Below are positions 18,433 to 27,139 of a DNA stretch of 64,000 nt, one piece after another. The DNA lies in NCBI RefSeq assembly GCF_002109385.1, contig NZ_CP020814.1:746001-810000 (forward strand). Direction: 5' to 3'. A model generated the notes under the pieces. That model did no database searches. It saw only the letters and a list, made by a program, of their open reading frames with translations, and was not told the DNA's origin. The position numbers and the translations under genes are program-made. How positions within the stretch are numbered: the first letter of the stretch is position 1; every line of letters starts with the position of its first letter. The stretch is from Halalkalibacter krulwichiae. Its GTDB lineage: Bacteria; Bacillota; Bacilli; Bacillales; Bacillaceae_D.

Positions 18433-19961
18433 ATGAGTTCAGATAAATCATACGAGAAATATGTTGAACAAATTTCACAAGGTGGATCCGAGAAGTATCA
18501 CAGGATAAATAAGGACAAAGGAAAATTGTTTGTTCGTGATCGACTCAAGCTTTTATTTGATTTAGATATAGAAGCAGAAGATGGCTTTTTTGCTAACTCA
18601 ATGGCTGAAGGGCTTCCAGCTGATGGAGTTGTAACTGGCATTGGAACTATTAATGGACAGAAGGTTTGTGTGATGGCTAACGATTCAACCGTTAAAGCGG
18701 GCTCTTGGGGGCTAGGACGGTCGAAAAAATTATTAGGATACAGGAGTCCGCAGAAAAGCTCCAGATCCCAATGTTGTATTTAGTTGATTCGGCTGGTGCA
18801 AGAATAACTGATCAAATAGAGATGTTTCCAGGAAGAAGAGGAGCCGGTAGAATTTTTTATAACCAAGTTAAATTATCAGGTAAAGTACCACAAATATGTT
18901 TATTATTTGGTCCTTCTGCTGCTGGTGGGGCATACATTCCAGCTTTTTGTGATTTAGTCATAATGGTTGACGGAAATTCATCTATGTATCTAGGGTCTCC
19001 TAGGATGGCTGAAATGGTCATAGGAGAAAAGGTATCACTTGAAGAAATGGGTGGAGCTCGTATGCATTGTTCGGTGTCAGGATGTGGTGATGTTTTGGCG
19101 ACATCTGAACAAGAAGCCATTTTGCTTGCACGTGAGTACCTTCAATACTTTCCACCAAGTTACCGAGAAAAGCCTCCTATGGTTGAAGCGAAAAAGGTAA
19201 AGAACTTTGAAAAAAAAGTGGAAGATATCATCCCGCATAACCAAAATACTCCTTTTAATATGCATGACTTAATTGATCGATTAGTAGATGAGGATTCATT
19301 CTTTGAAATAAAAGCACTTTTTGCCAAAGAGTTGGTTACGGGATTGGCACGAATAGATGGAAAGACAGTCGGCATTATAGCAAATCAGCCAAAAGCAAAA
19401 GGAGGAGTTCTTTTTCCAGACTCGGCTGATAAAGCAGCTAAATTTATTACTCTTTGCGATGCTTATCATATTCCTCTTTTATTTTTAGCGGATATTCCTG
19501 GCTTTATGATTGGCACAAAGGTAGAACGTGCAGGCATTATTAGACATGGAGCAAAAATGATTGCAGCGATGTCAGAAGCAACCGTTCCTAAAATTTCAGT
19601 TATTGTTAGAAAAGCTTATGGTGCTGGACTGTACGCAATGGCTGGGCCAGCCTTTGAACCAGATTGTTGTTTGGCTTTGCCCCAAGCTCAAATTGCGGTG
19701 ATGGGACCTGAAGCTGCTGTGAATGCAGTATATGCAAATAAAATTTCAGAGCTTAAAGAAGAAGAGCGTTCTGCATTTATTCAAGCAAAAAGAGAGGAAT
19801 ATAAAGAAGGTATTGATATATACCGATTAGCATCTGAATTAGTTATTGATGGCATTGTTGAAGGGAATAAGCTGAGAGAGGAACTTGTTAACCGTCTTAA
19901 GGCATATGAATCAAAAGATGTTAAATTTACCTCTCGAAAACATCCTATTTATCCCGTTTGA
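18433..19961 (+). pseudogene. yngE: Acyl-CoA carboxylase carboxyltransferase subunit, frameshifted as sequenced
   Basis: Beta subunit of a probable methylcrotonyl-CoA carboxylase. Reading from ATG 18433 gives a correct N-terminus through VMANDSTVKAGSWG, then nonsense. One frame over, from about 18711, the sequence resumes as ARTVEKIIRIQESAEKLQIP and runs to the stop at 19961 with the LVDSAGARI, GPSAAGGAYIPA and IPGFMIGTKVERAGIIRHGAKM blocks intact. The break is at the G5 run 18707-18711; a sixth G restores one open frame of about 510 codons, the normal length. No other damage is visible, so a sequencing error or a very recent mutation is likely. Without this subunit the carboxylase would not work. 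Confidence 0.88.
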
Positions 19962-19977
19962 TAAAGGAGGGAATCAA

Positions 19978-21924
19978 ATGGCACAATGGAACCCTTCTGA
20001 AGAATATATTGAAAATACTAGGCTTTATAAATGGATGCAAAAATTAGGCTATAGTGAGTATGATTTATTTCATCAACAATCCATTAATGATGTTGAGTGG
20101 TTTTGGAGAAGAGTAGAGAAAGAACTTGGAATTCCTTGGTTAAATCATTATGACCGGGTATTAGATGTTGAGAAAGGAATCCAATGGCCAAAGTGGTATG
20201 TGAATGGAAAGTTAAATGCTTATGAGTTAGCACTGGGGCAATGGGCAAAAGACCCAATAATGACGCAAAAAGAAGCATTGATTTGGGAAGGTGAAGATGG
20301 AGAGGTAAGACGCTACACGTTTTCTTCATTAGCAACCGAAGTAAACAAAGTTGCTGCAGGTCTAAAGAAGTTGGATGTTAAACGAGGAGATGTAGTCGCT
20401 TTATATATGCCTATGATCCCAGAAACGATAATGGCACTTATGGCAGTCTCAAAGATCGGAGCGATTTTCACCCCTGTTTTTTCTGGTTATGGGCAGGAGG
20501 CTATTGCTACAAGGATAGCAGCTTCAAGGGCGAAGCTTGTAATAACGGTTGATAGCTCACAAAGAAAAGGGAAAGAAATCATGTTGAAAGATGAGCTGGA
20601 TAAAGCTTTGTTGAATTGTCCTGAAGTAGAAAGTGTCGTTGTTGTAAGAAGAACAAAGACGAAAGCAGTACAATTGAAAGAAAAGCACATAGCATGGGAG
20701 GAGTTGTTAAGCCATCAGCCTTGTTTGGAAATAGAACCAATGAATAGTGATGAACCATTAATGCTTCTTTATACTTCTGGCACAACTGGAAAACCAAAAG
20801 GAACGGTCCATACTCATAGTGGTTTTCCTATTAAGGCGGGTTTTGACGCGGGAATTTGCATGGATCTGAAGCGTCAAGATACATTATTTTGGTATACCGA
20901 TATGGGATGGATGATGGGCCCATTTCTAGTGTATGGTGGTTGGGTTAATGGTGCTACAATTATGCTATATGAAGGGAGCCCAGATTTTCCCAATGCTGAT
21001 CGGCTATGGCAGTTGATTGACCGCTATCATATTTCTCACTTAGGAATTTCTCCGACACTGATCCGAAGTTTAATGAGACATGGTGATAATTGGCTTACGC
21101 AAAAATTGTCAAGTTTACGTGTGATTGCTTCGACAGGAGAGCCATGGAATGATGATGCTTGGTACTGGCTGTTTGAAAAAGTAGGAAAAGAGAAAATACC
21201 GATTTTTAATTATACTGGTGGAACAGAGATCGCAGGTGGGATCCTTGGAAATGTTCTCGTTCGGCCAATAAAAGTGAGTATGTTTAATGCCGCATTACCT
21301 GGGATGTCTGCTTATGTAGCAGACTGTTGGGGGAATCAAATGGAAAATCAAGTTGGTGAACTTGTTCTAACGAAGCCTTGGGTTGGAATGACGAATGGTT
21401 TTTGGGAACAACCAAAACGGTATTTAAAAACCTATTGGAGTAGATGGCCCAATATGTGGATACATGGGGATTGGGCTATCACTGATGAGGATGGATATTG
21501 GAAAATAACAGGACGTTCTGATGATATTATCAATGTTGCCGGAAAAAGAGTTGGTCCGAGTGAAGTTGAAACGATTTTGGCAAGTCATCATTATGTTCAT
21601 GAAGCTGGGGCAATTGGTATACCTGATCATAGGAAAGGTGATGCTTTAATTTGTTTTGCCGTCTTACAAGAAAGTATAGAAATGACTAACACAGTGAAAG
21701 AAACGCTTCTCGACTTTCTAAGTGTAAAACTTGGAAAATCGCTAAGACCTAACGACATTCATTTTATTAGTGATTTACCAAAGACAAAGAATGGAAAAGT
21801 GATGAGGAGATTAATAAAAAATGCTTATCTTCACTTAAAACTCGGTGATATATCTTCAATTGAGAATCCTAATGTTCTTGATGAAATTGCGCAATTAAAA
21901 AGACCGGGACAAAAGAATCTTTAA
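19978..21924 (+). CDS. AMP-forming acetyl-CoA/acetoacetyl-CoA synthetase family protein
   Basis: A 648-residue adenylate-forming ligase at the end of the catabolic operon. The ATP motif is LLYTSGTTGKPKG (about 263-275), followed by YTDMGWMMGP, the FNYTGGTEIAGG motif, and GRSDDIINVAGKRVGPSEVE with the hinge; the catalytic C-terminal lysine is in KTKNGKVMRR. The N-terminus (WFWRRVEKELGI) fits the acetyl-CoA synthetase subfamily rather than the medium-chain YngI type. Given that HMG-CoA lyase yields acetoacetate, activation of acetoacetate is an attractive but unproven role. Start chosen at 19978 after AAAGGAGGG. Confidence 0.85.
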   Translation: MAQWNPSEEYIENTRLYKWMQKLGYSEYDLFHQQSINDVEWFWRRVEKELGIPWLNHYDRVLDVEKGIQWPKWYVNGKLNAYELALGQWAKDPIMTQKEALIWEGEDGEVRRYTFSSLATEVNKVAAGLKKLDVKRGDVVALYMPMIPETIMALMAVSKIGAIFTPVFSGYGQEAIATRIAASRAKLVITVDSSQRKGKEIMLKDELDKALLNCPEVESVVVVRRTKTKAVQLKEKHIAWEELLSHQPCLEIEPMNSDEPLMLLYTSGTTGKPKGTVHTHSGFPIKAGFDAGICMDLKRQDTLFWYTDMGWMMGPFLVYGGWVNGATIMLYEGSPDFPNADRLWQLIDRYHISHLGISPTLIRSLMRHGDNWLTQKLSSLRVIASTGEPWNDDAWYWLFEKVGKEKIPIFNYTGGTEIAGGILGNVLVRPIKVSMFNAALPGMSAYVADCWGNQMENQVGELVLTKPWVGMTNGFWEQPKRYLKTYWSRWPNMWIHGDWAITDEDGYWKITGRSDDIINVAGKRVGPSEVETILASHHYVHEAGAIGIPDHRKGDALICFAVLQESIEMTNTVKETLLDFLSVKLGKSLRPNDIHFISDLPKTKNGKVMRRLIKNAYLHLKLGDISSIENPNVLDEIAQLKRPGQKNL

Positions 21925-21956
21925 TGCAAAATCAGAATGGAATAATTGTCAATGCA

Positions 21957-22076
21957 TAGCATCCGCTCCGGAAATATACTTCGGTTCCGCAGGCGACTGG
22001 TGAGCCTCCTCGTGCTAACGCACTGTGAGGTCTCACCCTTGCCTTTAACCCCTCAGAAGTCTACATATCGCTAAGG
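21957..22076. repeat. Long imperfect palindrome, probable interspersed repeat element
   Basis: A GC-richer island of about 120 bases in the AT-rich gap. Its core is a nested hairpin: GGTGAG (21999-22004) with CTCACC (22032-22037), CCTC with GAGG, and GTGC TAAC GCAC at 22012-22023. Flanking arms (from GCTCCGGAAATATACTTC to GAAGTCTACATATCGC) are a rough inverted repeat of each other. From memory, similar gtgagcctcc...gtgaggtctcac segments recur in intergenic regions of Bacillaceae genomes. Only one copy is in this window. No obvious terminator for the preceding operon is otherwise seen. Confidence 0.55.
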
Positions 22077-22164
22077 TAATTATAGTCCGTGCTTTTAATA
22101 AAACACTCCCAACCTCCTTCCTGCTTACCCTTTCCTTATTACCAAATATTTTCAATAAATAATC

Positions 22165-22194
22165 TACATAACAAATTTGAAATAAACCACACTA
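22165..22194 (+). promoter_or_regulatory. Candidate sigma-G promoter of the SASP gene
   Basis: TACATA (22165-22170) and CACACTA (22188-22194), 17 bases apart, resemble forespore sigma-G elements (GCATR-like -35, CATACTA-like -10). The position about 25 bases before the start codon, and SASP genes being classic sigma-G targets, support it. Confidence 0.45.
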
Positions 22195-22219
22195 TAAGTA
22201 CACAAGGAGGTGAGACACA

Positions 22220-22429
22220 ATGGCAAGTAACAACAACAGCAATTCAAACCAATTGCTTGTACCTGGTGTACAACAAGCACTTGACCAAATGAAGTATGAA
22301 ATTGCTTCTGAATTCGGTGTTAACCTTGGAGCTGACTCTACATCTCGTGCAAACGGATCTGTAGGTGGCGAAATCACGAAACGCCTAGTTCAAATGGCTG
22401 AACAACAAATGGGTGGAACACAACAATAA
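22220..22429 (+). CDS. Alpha/beta-type small acid-soluble spore protein
   Basis: A 69-residue SASP that coats and protects DNA in the dormant spore. It has the Asn/Gln/Ser-rich N-terminus, the [20 protein letters not shown] segment containing the GPR protease cleavage region (EIASEFGV), and the conserved [16 protein letters not shown] helix. AAGGAGGTGAG is a very strong ribosome site. In B. subtilis the sspB gene lies in the same yheA-yheE neighbourhood, so this is probably its counterpart. Confidence 0.95.
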   Translation: MASNNNSNSNQLLVPGVQQALDQMKYEIASEFGVNLGADSTSRANGSVGGEITKRLVQMAEQQMGGTQQ

Positions 22430-22441
22430 TAATTTGGCTTA

Positions 22442-22470
22442 AAGGGGTGAGCTCGCTCACCCCTTATTTT
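22442..22470 (+). terminator. Terminator of the SASP gene
   Basis: AAGGGGTGAG (22442-22451) pairs with CTCACCCCTT (22456-22465), four-base loop, then ATTTTTCG. Confidence 0.88.
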
Positions 22471-22526
22471 TCGTAAGAAGAAAAACAACGGTGAAGCATA
22501 GAGTATATGATACAAGGAGCAGAAAA

Positions 22527-22772
22527 ATGGGAATGTGTTCAGTTTGCAATGGATTAGATGGATTGAATGAAACTTGTCAAAAGTGTCACCAAGCACTAAT
22601 TGATTATGGACGAGTCATGGACTACTACGAAAAATATGAAGCGTATATGCCCATTGACTTAAATAAGATGAGCAACGGTATTGACCAAGATTTTGAAGAC
22701 GAGCTTTGTCCTCACTATGTAATTTGCAGCCAGTGTGGAGAAACATCTGTTTATTTAGTACAAGAACAATAA
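22527..22772 (+). CDS. Small protein with zinc-ribbon-like cysteine pairs
   Basis: An 81-residue protein with three CxxC pairs (CSVC at 4-7, CQKC at about 18-21, CSQC at about 69-72) and further Cys/His in CPHYVIC. This suggests two zinc-binding knuckles or one ribbon. AAGGAG lies six bases before the ATG at 22527; an upstream in-frame GTG has no ribosome site. I do not recognise the family. It sits between the SASP gene and a convergent microprotein gene. Confidence 0.6.
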   Translation: MGMCSVCNGLDGLNETCQKCHQALIDYGRVMDYYEKYEAYMPIDLNKMSNGIDQDFEDELCPHYVICSQCGETSVYLVQEQ

Positions 22773-22816
22773 CTACTAGTTACAGATCTCCAATTAAAAA
22801 GCATGTCCTACTCAAT

Positions 22817-22842
22817 GAAAAAAGAGTGAGTCATACTCACTC
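22817..22842 (-). terminator. Minus-strand terminator
   Basis: GAGTGAGT (22824-22831) pairs with ACTCACTC (22835-22842); on the minus strand the stem is followed by CTTTTTTCA. It closes the gene ending at 22862. Confidence 0.85.
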
Positions 22843-22861
22843 TCATCCATTTCATAATAGG

Positions 22862-23032
22862 TTAATTCTCGTTTGGCGGTGATTCATTTTCAAGGTCTCC
22901 ACGTGACTCTTCAATTACCCCAGATTGCTGACCGTGTACAGTTCCTCCGCCAAGGCCTTCGTTAATCATACGATCAACATCAACATATTTTTTGTCACGT
23001 CCTTCATAATTTGAACCATTTTGTTTCTTCAT
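22862..23032 (-). CDS. Small hydrophilic protein, 56 residues
   Basis: ATG at 23032 follows GGGGTGG at good spacing, and the frame ends in TAA at 22862, with a clean terminator just beyond. The product is charged and glycine-rich in the middle (VDRMINEGLGGGTVHGQQSG), acidic at the end, with no signal or membrane segment. Codon use and the ribosome site argue for a real gene. I do not recognise the family; its place beside spore genes suggests but does not show a sporulation role. Confidence 0.65.
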   Translation of the reverse strand: MKKQNGSNYEGRDKKYVDVDRMINEGLGGGTVHGQQSGVIEESRGDLENESPPNEN

Positions 23033-23082
23033 TAAACCACCCCTTTTTTCATAGAGTGGCTGAGTAACACGAAATTATTCAT

Positions 23083-23298
23083 TTAATGTTGTTCATATAC
23101 ATGGTAAAGCATCAAATCATGGATTTGAGGTTCTAGAATTTCTTTTTGGTTAGAAGTAAGGTTTGCTTCACCCCAATCAATCTCTCCATTTTTATGATAG
23201 ATGCCCGTAATGTAGTTTCCATCAAAGAAAAAAGAAAAGGCCCATTCACGTCGAACTAAATTATTTCGAAGTTCCTTCCATTGAAAATGAGATAACAA
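23083..23298 (-). CDS. yheE: YheE-like protein (DUF5342 family)
   Basis: A 71-residue protein read from TTG at 23298, ten bases after GAGGGGG. The body (LSHFQWKEL at the start, REWAFSFFFDGNYITGIYHK in the middle, QIHDLMLYHVYE at the end) resembles what I remember of B. subtilis YheE. The frame stays open for another 170 bases upstream without a ribosome site, so a longer protein is possible, but the family similarity begins at this TTG. Function unknown. It lies near yheB and yheA as in B. subtilis. Confidence 0.7.
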   Translation of the reverse strand: MLSHFQWKELRNNLVRREWAFSFFFDGNYITGIYHKNGEIDWGEANLTSNQKEILEPQIHDLMLYHVYEQH

Positions 23299-23401
23299 TT
23301 TGTTGTTCCCCCTCAGAATTAAAGCGCTTTCTAATATAGTATCATGAGGTGGGAGATTTTTGATATAGAAGTTACGGTTACGTTCAACAGGACATGCAGA
23401 A

Positions 23402-23869
23402 CTAAGCTTCTTTTTCTGTAATGTCATTTGTGTGCCAATGACCGCCACCAAACCATAGGAATGTTTCATCTAAGGTGTTCTTAACATAAGCGAAGCAAAC
23501 AAGACCTGCTCTTAGAGCATATTTGATTTTTAATTGATCATCATATTTAATTTTTGTATAGCATACACCGAGTTCATCAATTAATGAACGATATAAATTT
23601 ATCTGCACTTGTGTTTTTGTATACTTTGGGGAAACAATTAAGGTTGAATGGGTGGTTCCATAATCACACACAGCAGCCACAGCTATTATTTTTCCTTCCC
23701 ACAGTGCAACTTGAATACTTGTTCCGGGTTGGTCTAAATAACTTTTATTAAAATGAAAGAGCCAAGAGTAATTCGATTTATCGCTGCAAGCATCATAGCG
23801 CTTGACAAAGTTTAAAATTGACCTACGATATTTTTCCCATTGTTGGTTTTTTAATGAAATGATTTTCAT
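23402..23869 (-). CDS. Hypothetical protein with a possible GNAT-like fold
   Basis: A 155-residue soluble protein. The order of segments (GTSIQVALWEGKIIAVAAVCDYG, then TLIVSPKYTKTQVQINLYRSLIDELG, then IKYALRAGLVCFAY) recalls the beta4-alpha3-beta5 core of GNAT acetyltransferases, but the acetyl-CoA loop is not a clear Q/RxxGxG/A. AGGAGG precedes the ATG. It occupies the place where B. subtilis carries the ATP-grasp genes yheC and yheD between yheB and yheE. The fold call is weak; the gene call is good. Confidence 0.55.
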   Translation of the reverse strand: MKIISLKNQQWEKYRRSILNFVKRYDACSDKSNYSWLFHFNKSYLDQPGTSIQVALWEGKIIAVAAVCDYGTTHSTLIVSPKYTKTQVQINLYRSLIDELGVCYTKIKYDDQLKIKYALRAGLVCFAYVKNTLDETFLWFGGGHWHTNDITEKEA

Positions 23870-24021
23870 GTTTTACCTCCTCTAGGGGACAGAAGCCCAA
23901 TTTTAAAGCAAACTACAACCTCTGCTTTCTACAATAAAATGAGTGGGAAGTAGCGAGGAAAAACGACGTATCGTATACTATGTGATAGATGCCTAATTGG
24001 TGAAAGATAGAAGGAGTGTTA

Positions 24022-25167
24022 ATGACATTGCAAACATTGTATCTTATTGGATTTATGGTATTAGTTGGTGCAATTATTGGAGGGTTGACCAACTCATTAG
24101 CTATAAAAATGCTATTTAGACCTTATCGTGAAATAAAATTGGGTTCTTGGAGGGTACCGTTTACTCCTGGTCTGATTCCTAAAAGACATGAAGAGCTCGC
24201 TGGACAGTTAGGGAAAATGGTTGTTGATTATTTAATAACAGCAGAAGGATTAGGAAAAAAATTAAAAAACCCTGTATTTACTGATGGTATGACCAAATGG
24301 CTAAGAATAGAAGTAGAAAAAATATTAAAGAGCGAAAAAAGTGCTGCTAATCTAATTGAAGAAAGCATAGGGTTAAAACAACCTAAACAAATCGCTTTAG
24401 CGAAGACAGAAGAACTTGTTCAAAAAAGTATGTCTACTTTTTTGACAAACAATAGGGAAAAAACGTTAGAGCAAGTGTTGCCAGAAACTTTGCTTAGAAA
24501 GGTTGACGAAACGCTAGAGCCTGCAACAACGTATATTTTGGAGAGAGGACAAGCTTTTATCGGAAGTGCGGAGGGAAAAGAAAAATTAAGCGTTATGATT
24601 GATCGTTTCCTTATTCAAAAAGGTACATTTGGAAATATGATATCAATGTTTCTAGGTAATGATCGACTTGTTGACAAAGTACAGCCAGAGTTGTTGAGGT
24701 TTTTACAAGATTCAGGAACGAAAAAATTGGTTTTTCAGTTATTAGAACAAGAATGGGTAAAGGTTAAGCAGAAACAATTAAAAGAGGTTGAAGAATATCT
24801 TAATGAAGAAGAGTTGGTCTCTGCAATCGTTCGTGGGTTAGAATCGAACGTAGCGATTTTCCAATGGATTGACCAACCGATGAAACAATGGAGTGGAACG
24901 TATCAAGAAACAATAATGAATACCTATATCCCAAAGGGTGTAGAGGTTATTTTAGATTTGCTTTCAAGCCATTTAGAAGAACTCTTAAAACGTTTCCATT
25001 TAGATGAAATCGTTAGTGAGCAAGTGAAGGGTTTCTCTGTGGAAAGATTGGAAGAATTAGTTCTCTCTATTTCGAAACGTGAATTTAAAATGATCACGTA
25101 TTTAGGAGCGTTACTTGGTGGAATTATTGGGTTCATACAAAGTTTAATAGTAGGGATTATTGGATAA
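24022..25167 (+). CDS. yheB: DUF445 family membrane protein YheB
   Basis: A 381-residue protein with hydrophobic segments at both ends: residues 6-25 and a final stretch MITYLGALLGGIIGFIQSLIVGIIG. The conserved DUF445 start GALIGG-like (VGAIIGGLTNSLAIKMLFRPYRE) and FTPGLIPKRHEELAGQLGKMV are clear; the middle is helical and charged. Function unknown; family members are thought to lie in the membrane of spores or vegetative cells. ATG 24022 is preferred over an in-frame GTG two codons earlier that overlaps AAGGAG. Followed by yheA as in B. subtilis. Confidence 0.9.
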   Translation: MTLQTLYLIGFMVLVGAIIGGLTNSLAIKMLFRPYREIKLGSWRVPFTPGLIPKRHEELAGQLGKMVVDYLITAEGLGKKLKNPVFTDGMTKWLRIEVEKILKSEKSAANLIEESIGLKQPKQIALAKTEELVQKSMSTFLTNNREKTLEQVLPETLLRKVDETLEPATTYILERGQAFIGSAEGKEKLSVMIDRFLIQKGTFGNMISMFLGNDRLVDKVQPELLRFLQDSGTKKLVFQLLEQEWVKVKQKQLKEVEEYLNEEELVSAIVRGLESNVAIFQWIDQPMKQWSGTYQETIMNTYIPKGVEVILDLLSSHLEELLKRFHLDEIVSEQVKGFSVERLEELVLSISKREFKMITYLGALLGGIIGFIQSLIVGIIG

Positions 25168-25252
25168 CTTACTATAAGATGGGGATATTGGATGAAATGT
25201 TTACTGGAACATGTTATAGTCGGTTAGACAAATTTTTTAGGAGGACGTATTT

Positions 25253-25603
25253 ATGTCTAATGTTTATGATAAGGCGCATGAATTAAAAAGAACGATAGCG
25301 GAAAGTGAAGAGTTCCAAACTCTTAAGTCTTTACATGTTGAGATTCAAGCGGATGAAGTAGCAACAAGAATGTTGAATAACTTCCGTCAGCTTCAGCTTG
25401 AACTACAACAAAAACAAATGCAAGGTATTCAAATCACTGAAGAGGAAGCTCAAAATGCTCAACAACAATTTGAACTTGTTCAACAGCATGAGTTAATTTC
25501 TAAATTAATGGAAGCAGAGCAACGTCTAAGTGTGATTATTGGTGATGTTAATAAAATCATTACAGAGCCATTAGAAGAGATCTATGGTACACCGGGTCAA
25601 TAA
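25253..25603 (+). CDS. yheA: YlbF/YmcA family protein YheA
   Basis: A 116-residue all-helical protein of the YheA/YmcA/YlbF family (former DUF964), with the typical NVYDKAHELKRTIAESEEF start, glutamine-rich helical middle and AEQRLSVIIGDVNKIITEPL end. Relatives YlbF, YmcA and YaaT act with RNase Y; no such role is established for YheA to my knowledge. AGGAGG lies six bases before the start. Confidence 0.9.
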   Translation: MSNVYDKAHELKRTIAESEEFQTLKSLHVEIQADEVATRMLNNFRQLQLELQQKQMQGIQITEEEAQNAQQQFELVQQHELISKLMEAEQRLSVIIGDVNKIITEPLEEIYGTPGQ

Positions 25604-25618
25604 TTAAAACTTAATCTG

Positions 25619-25662
25619 AAAAAAGCTACATTTGATCATTTGCAATCATCTGTAGCTTTTTT
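25619..25662 (+). terminator. Terminator of yheA
   Basis: AAAAGCTACA (25621-25630) pairs with TGTAGCTTTT (25651-25660), followed by further T. It may also serve the convergent gene at 25686. Confidence 0.85.
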
Positions 25663-25685
25663 GTATTAGTGGATAAAGCACCTAC

Positions 25686-25883
25686 TTATTCTTCTTTTTG
25701 TGAGATGTTCTTCATAATAATTGTTACTAAATGCAGGACAAAACCACAAAAAAGACCGATCGCAACAGAAGCAAGTATTGTAACTAAAAAAGCAGTCAAT
25801 GTAAATTCTGTTAATTGGGCTAAAGATAACAGTAGAAAAAAAACAACAGGCAAATAATAATAAGATAATACTTTTTTCATCAT
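25686..25883 (-). CDS. Small membrane protein, two predicted helices
   Basis: A 65-residue protein with hydrophobic stretches at about 5-25 and 30-55 and a short charged tail (KNISQKEE). AAGGAGTAA sits just before two consecutive ATG codons. No family recognised. Convergent with yheA. Confidence 0.55.
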   Translation of the reverse strand: MMKKVLSYYYLPVVFFLLLSLAQLTEFTLTAFLVTILASVAIGLFCGFVLHLVTIIMKNISQKEE

Positions 25884-26064
25884 TTACTCCTTATTAAATA
25901 ATAGAACTAGGGAAATTATCTTGAATACAGTGAGGTTAGTATAAAAGAGTTTTAACATTTCGTCTAGGTTCTAATCGTTCTTCAAGGTTCATAGTCTTAT
26001 GTATAAAGAGCAAGCCCTTAGTGGTGCTCGAGTAGGACAACATGAAAAAAGGGGGACTTATACA

Positions 26065-26907
26065 ATGTCATACAAACTGTTAGCCCTAAACATCGATGGA
26101 ACGTTATTAAGAACGAATGCGAAGATTACAAAGCAAACAAAAGATGCAATTGAGTATGTTAAGGATAAGAGGGTGCACATTACCCTTGCAACTTCTAGAC
26201 CCTTTCCTGCTGCAAAGAAAGTAGCGAAAGCTTTAAAAGTAGAAGGGCCATTGATAACTAGTGATGGAGCTTTTGTTGCAACTGCGGCAGATGAACCAAT
26301 ATTCGTTAGAAGAATTAAAGAAGAGAAAGCATTACAAATAGCTGATATATTAGAAAGGTACGAATGCCATATACGGATTATGCATGATTCCTATTCCATA
26401 GGGAATAAAGTGAGACAAAGAAATCAGCTCATTGCTCGAATGACAATTGGAATTGGTGACCCTTTATTTTATCCAATCACATTTGTAGACTCTATTTGTG
26501 ATCAATTAATGCAACAGCCGATCGCTCCACCTAAAATTCAGGTTCAGTTTTTTAACAAAGAAGAAGAAAGAAAAGCGCAACAACAGCTAGAAGAAGTTGT
26601 AACAGGGATTAGGCTATATGAGTCGGCTCCAGGTAGAATGGAAATTGTTAGTGATGGAGTTTCAAAAGCAAGAGGATTACAAACATTGGGTAACTATTTA
26701 GGTATTCAACCGGGTGAAATGGTGGCGGTCGGCTCCCATGAATCTGATGTAGATATGATCAATCAAGTCGGACTCGGTGTTGCAATGGGAAATGCTCCTG
26801 CTTCTGTTAAAGAGGTTGCGAATTGGATAACACGGTCAAATGAACAAAATGGAGTTTCCTATATGATTAAAGAAGTCTTTAGAAAGCAATTACGTCTACA
26901 CAGCTAA
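26065..26907 (+). CDS. HAD-superfamily Cof-type hydrolase, YhaX-like
   Basis: A 280-residue member of the Cof (type IIB cap) HAD family. Motif I reads LNIDGTLL, so the usual nucleophilic Asp of DxDGT is Asn while the second Asp is kept; motif II is TSRP, the Lys of motif III is in SKARGLQTLGNYLGI, and motif IV is VGSHESDVDM where GDxxND would be usual. The altered motifs cast doubt on phosphatase activity. ATG 26065 follows AAAAAAGGGGGA; an open stretch further upstream lacks a ribosome site. Similar to sporulation-associated YhaX by memory only. Confidence 0.8.
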   Translation: MSYKLLALNIDGTLLRTNAKITKQTKDAIEYVKDKRVHITLATSRPFPAAKKVAKALKVEGPLITSDGAFVATAADEPIFVRRIKEEKALQIADILERYECHIRIMHDSYSIGNKVRQRNQLIARMTIGIGDPLFYPITFVDSICDQLMQQPIAPPKIQVQFFNKEEERKAQQQLEEVVTGIRLYESAPGRMEIVSDGVSKARGLQTLGNYLGIQPGEMVAVGSHESDVDMINQVGLGVAMGNAPASVKEVANWITRSNEQNGVSYMIKEVFRKQLRLHS

Positions 26908-26925
26908 GATTGAGAATATTAATTT

Positions 26926-26959
26926 ACCTTGCTATGTTTCAACCCATAGCAAGGTTTTG
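26926..26959 (+). terminator. Terminator of the HAD gene
   Basis: ACCTTGCTATG (26926-26936) pairs with CATAGCAAGGT (26945-26955), followed by TTTGTTTTT. Confidence 0.88.
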
Positions 26960-27054
26960 TTTTTCGATTTTTAAGTTGTCTTAAACGCAAGATTTTTATA
27001 TAGATTGTGTTTTAAAGGCTTCACCTCACGAAAAGGTCAGTATGAAATTTTTCA

Positions 27055-27082
27055 TTGACTTGCTAGAAGAAAGGTTTAAGAT
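27055..27082 (+). promoter_or_regulatory. Candidate sigma-A promoter of the LTA synthase gene
   Basis: TTGACT (27055-27060) and TAAGAT (27077-27082) are 16 bases apart and lie about 60 bases before the start codon. Confidence 0.45.
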
Positions 27083-27139
27083 ATTAGAAGGGAACATTTA
27101 TAAATTGTAATTTTTTTGTAAATTGAGAGGGGAAGAAAG

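Noticed and set aside
22089..22292. 67-codon plus-strand ORF overlapping the SASP gene
   Set aside because: Out of frame with a certain SASP gene and covers its promoter; no ribosome site.
23320..23335. AAAGCGCTTT as a cre site
   Set aside because: Only the palindromic core is present; the outer TG and CA of cre are missing and it lies between minus-strand small genes.
23298..23469. Upstream extension of the YheE-like gene overlapping the GNAT-like gene, as a single frameshifted gene
   Set aside because: YheE similarity begins at the TTG with a good ribosome site, and the two proteins resemble unrelated families.
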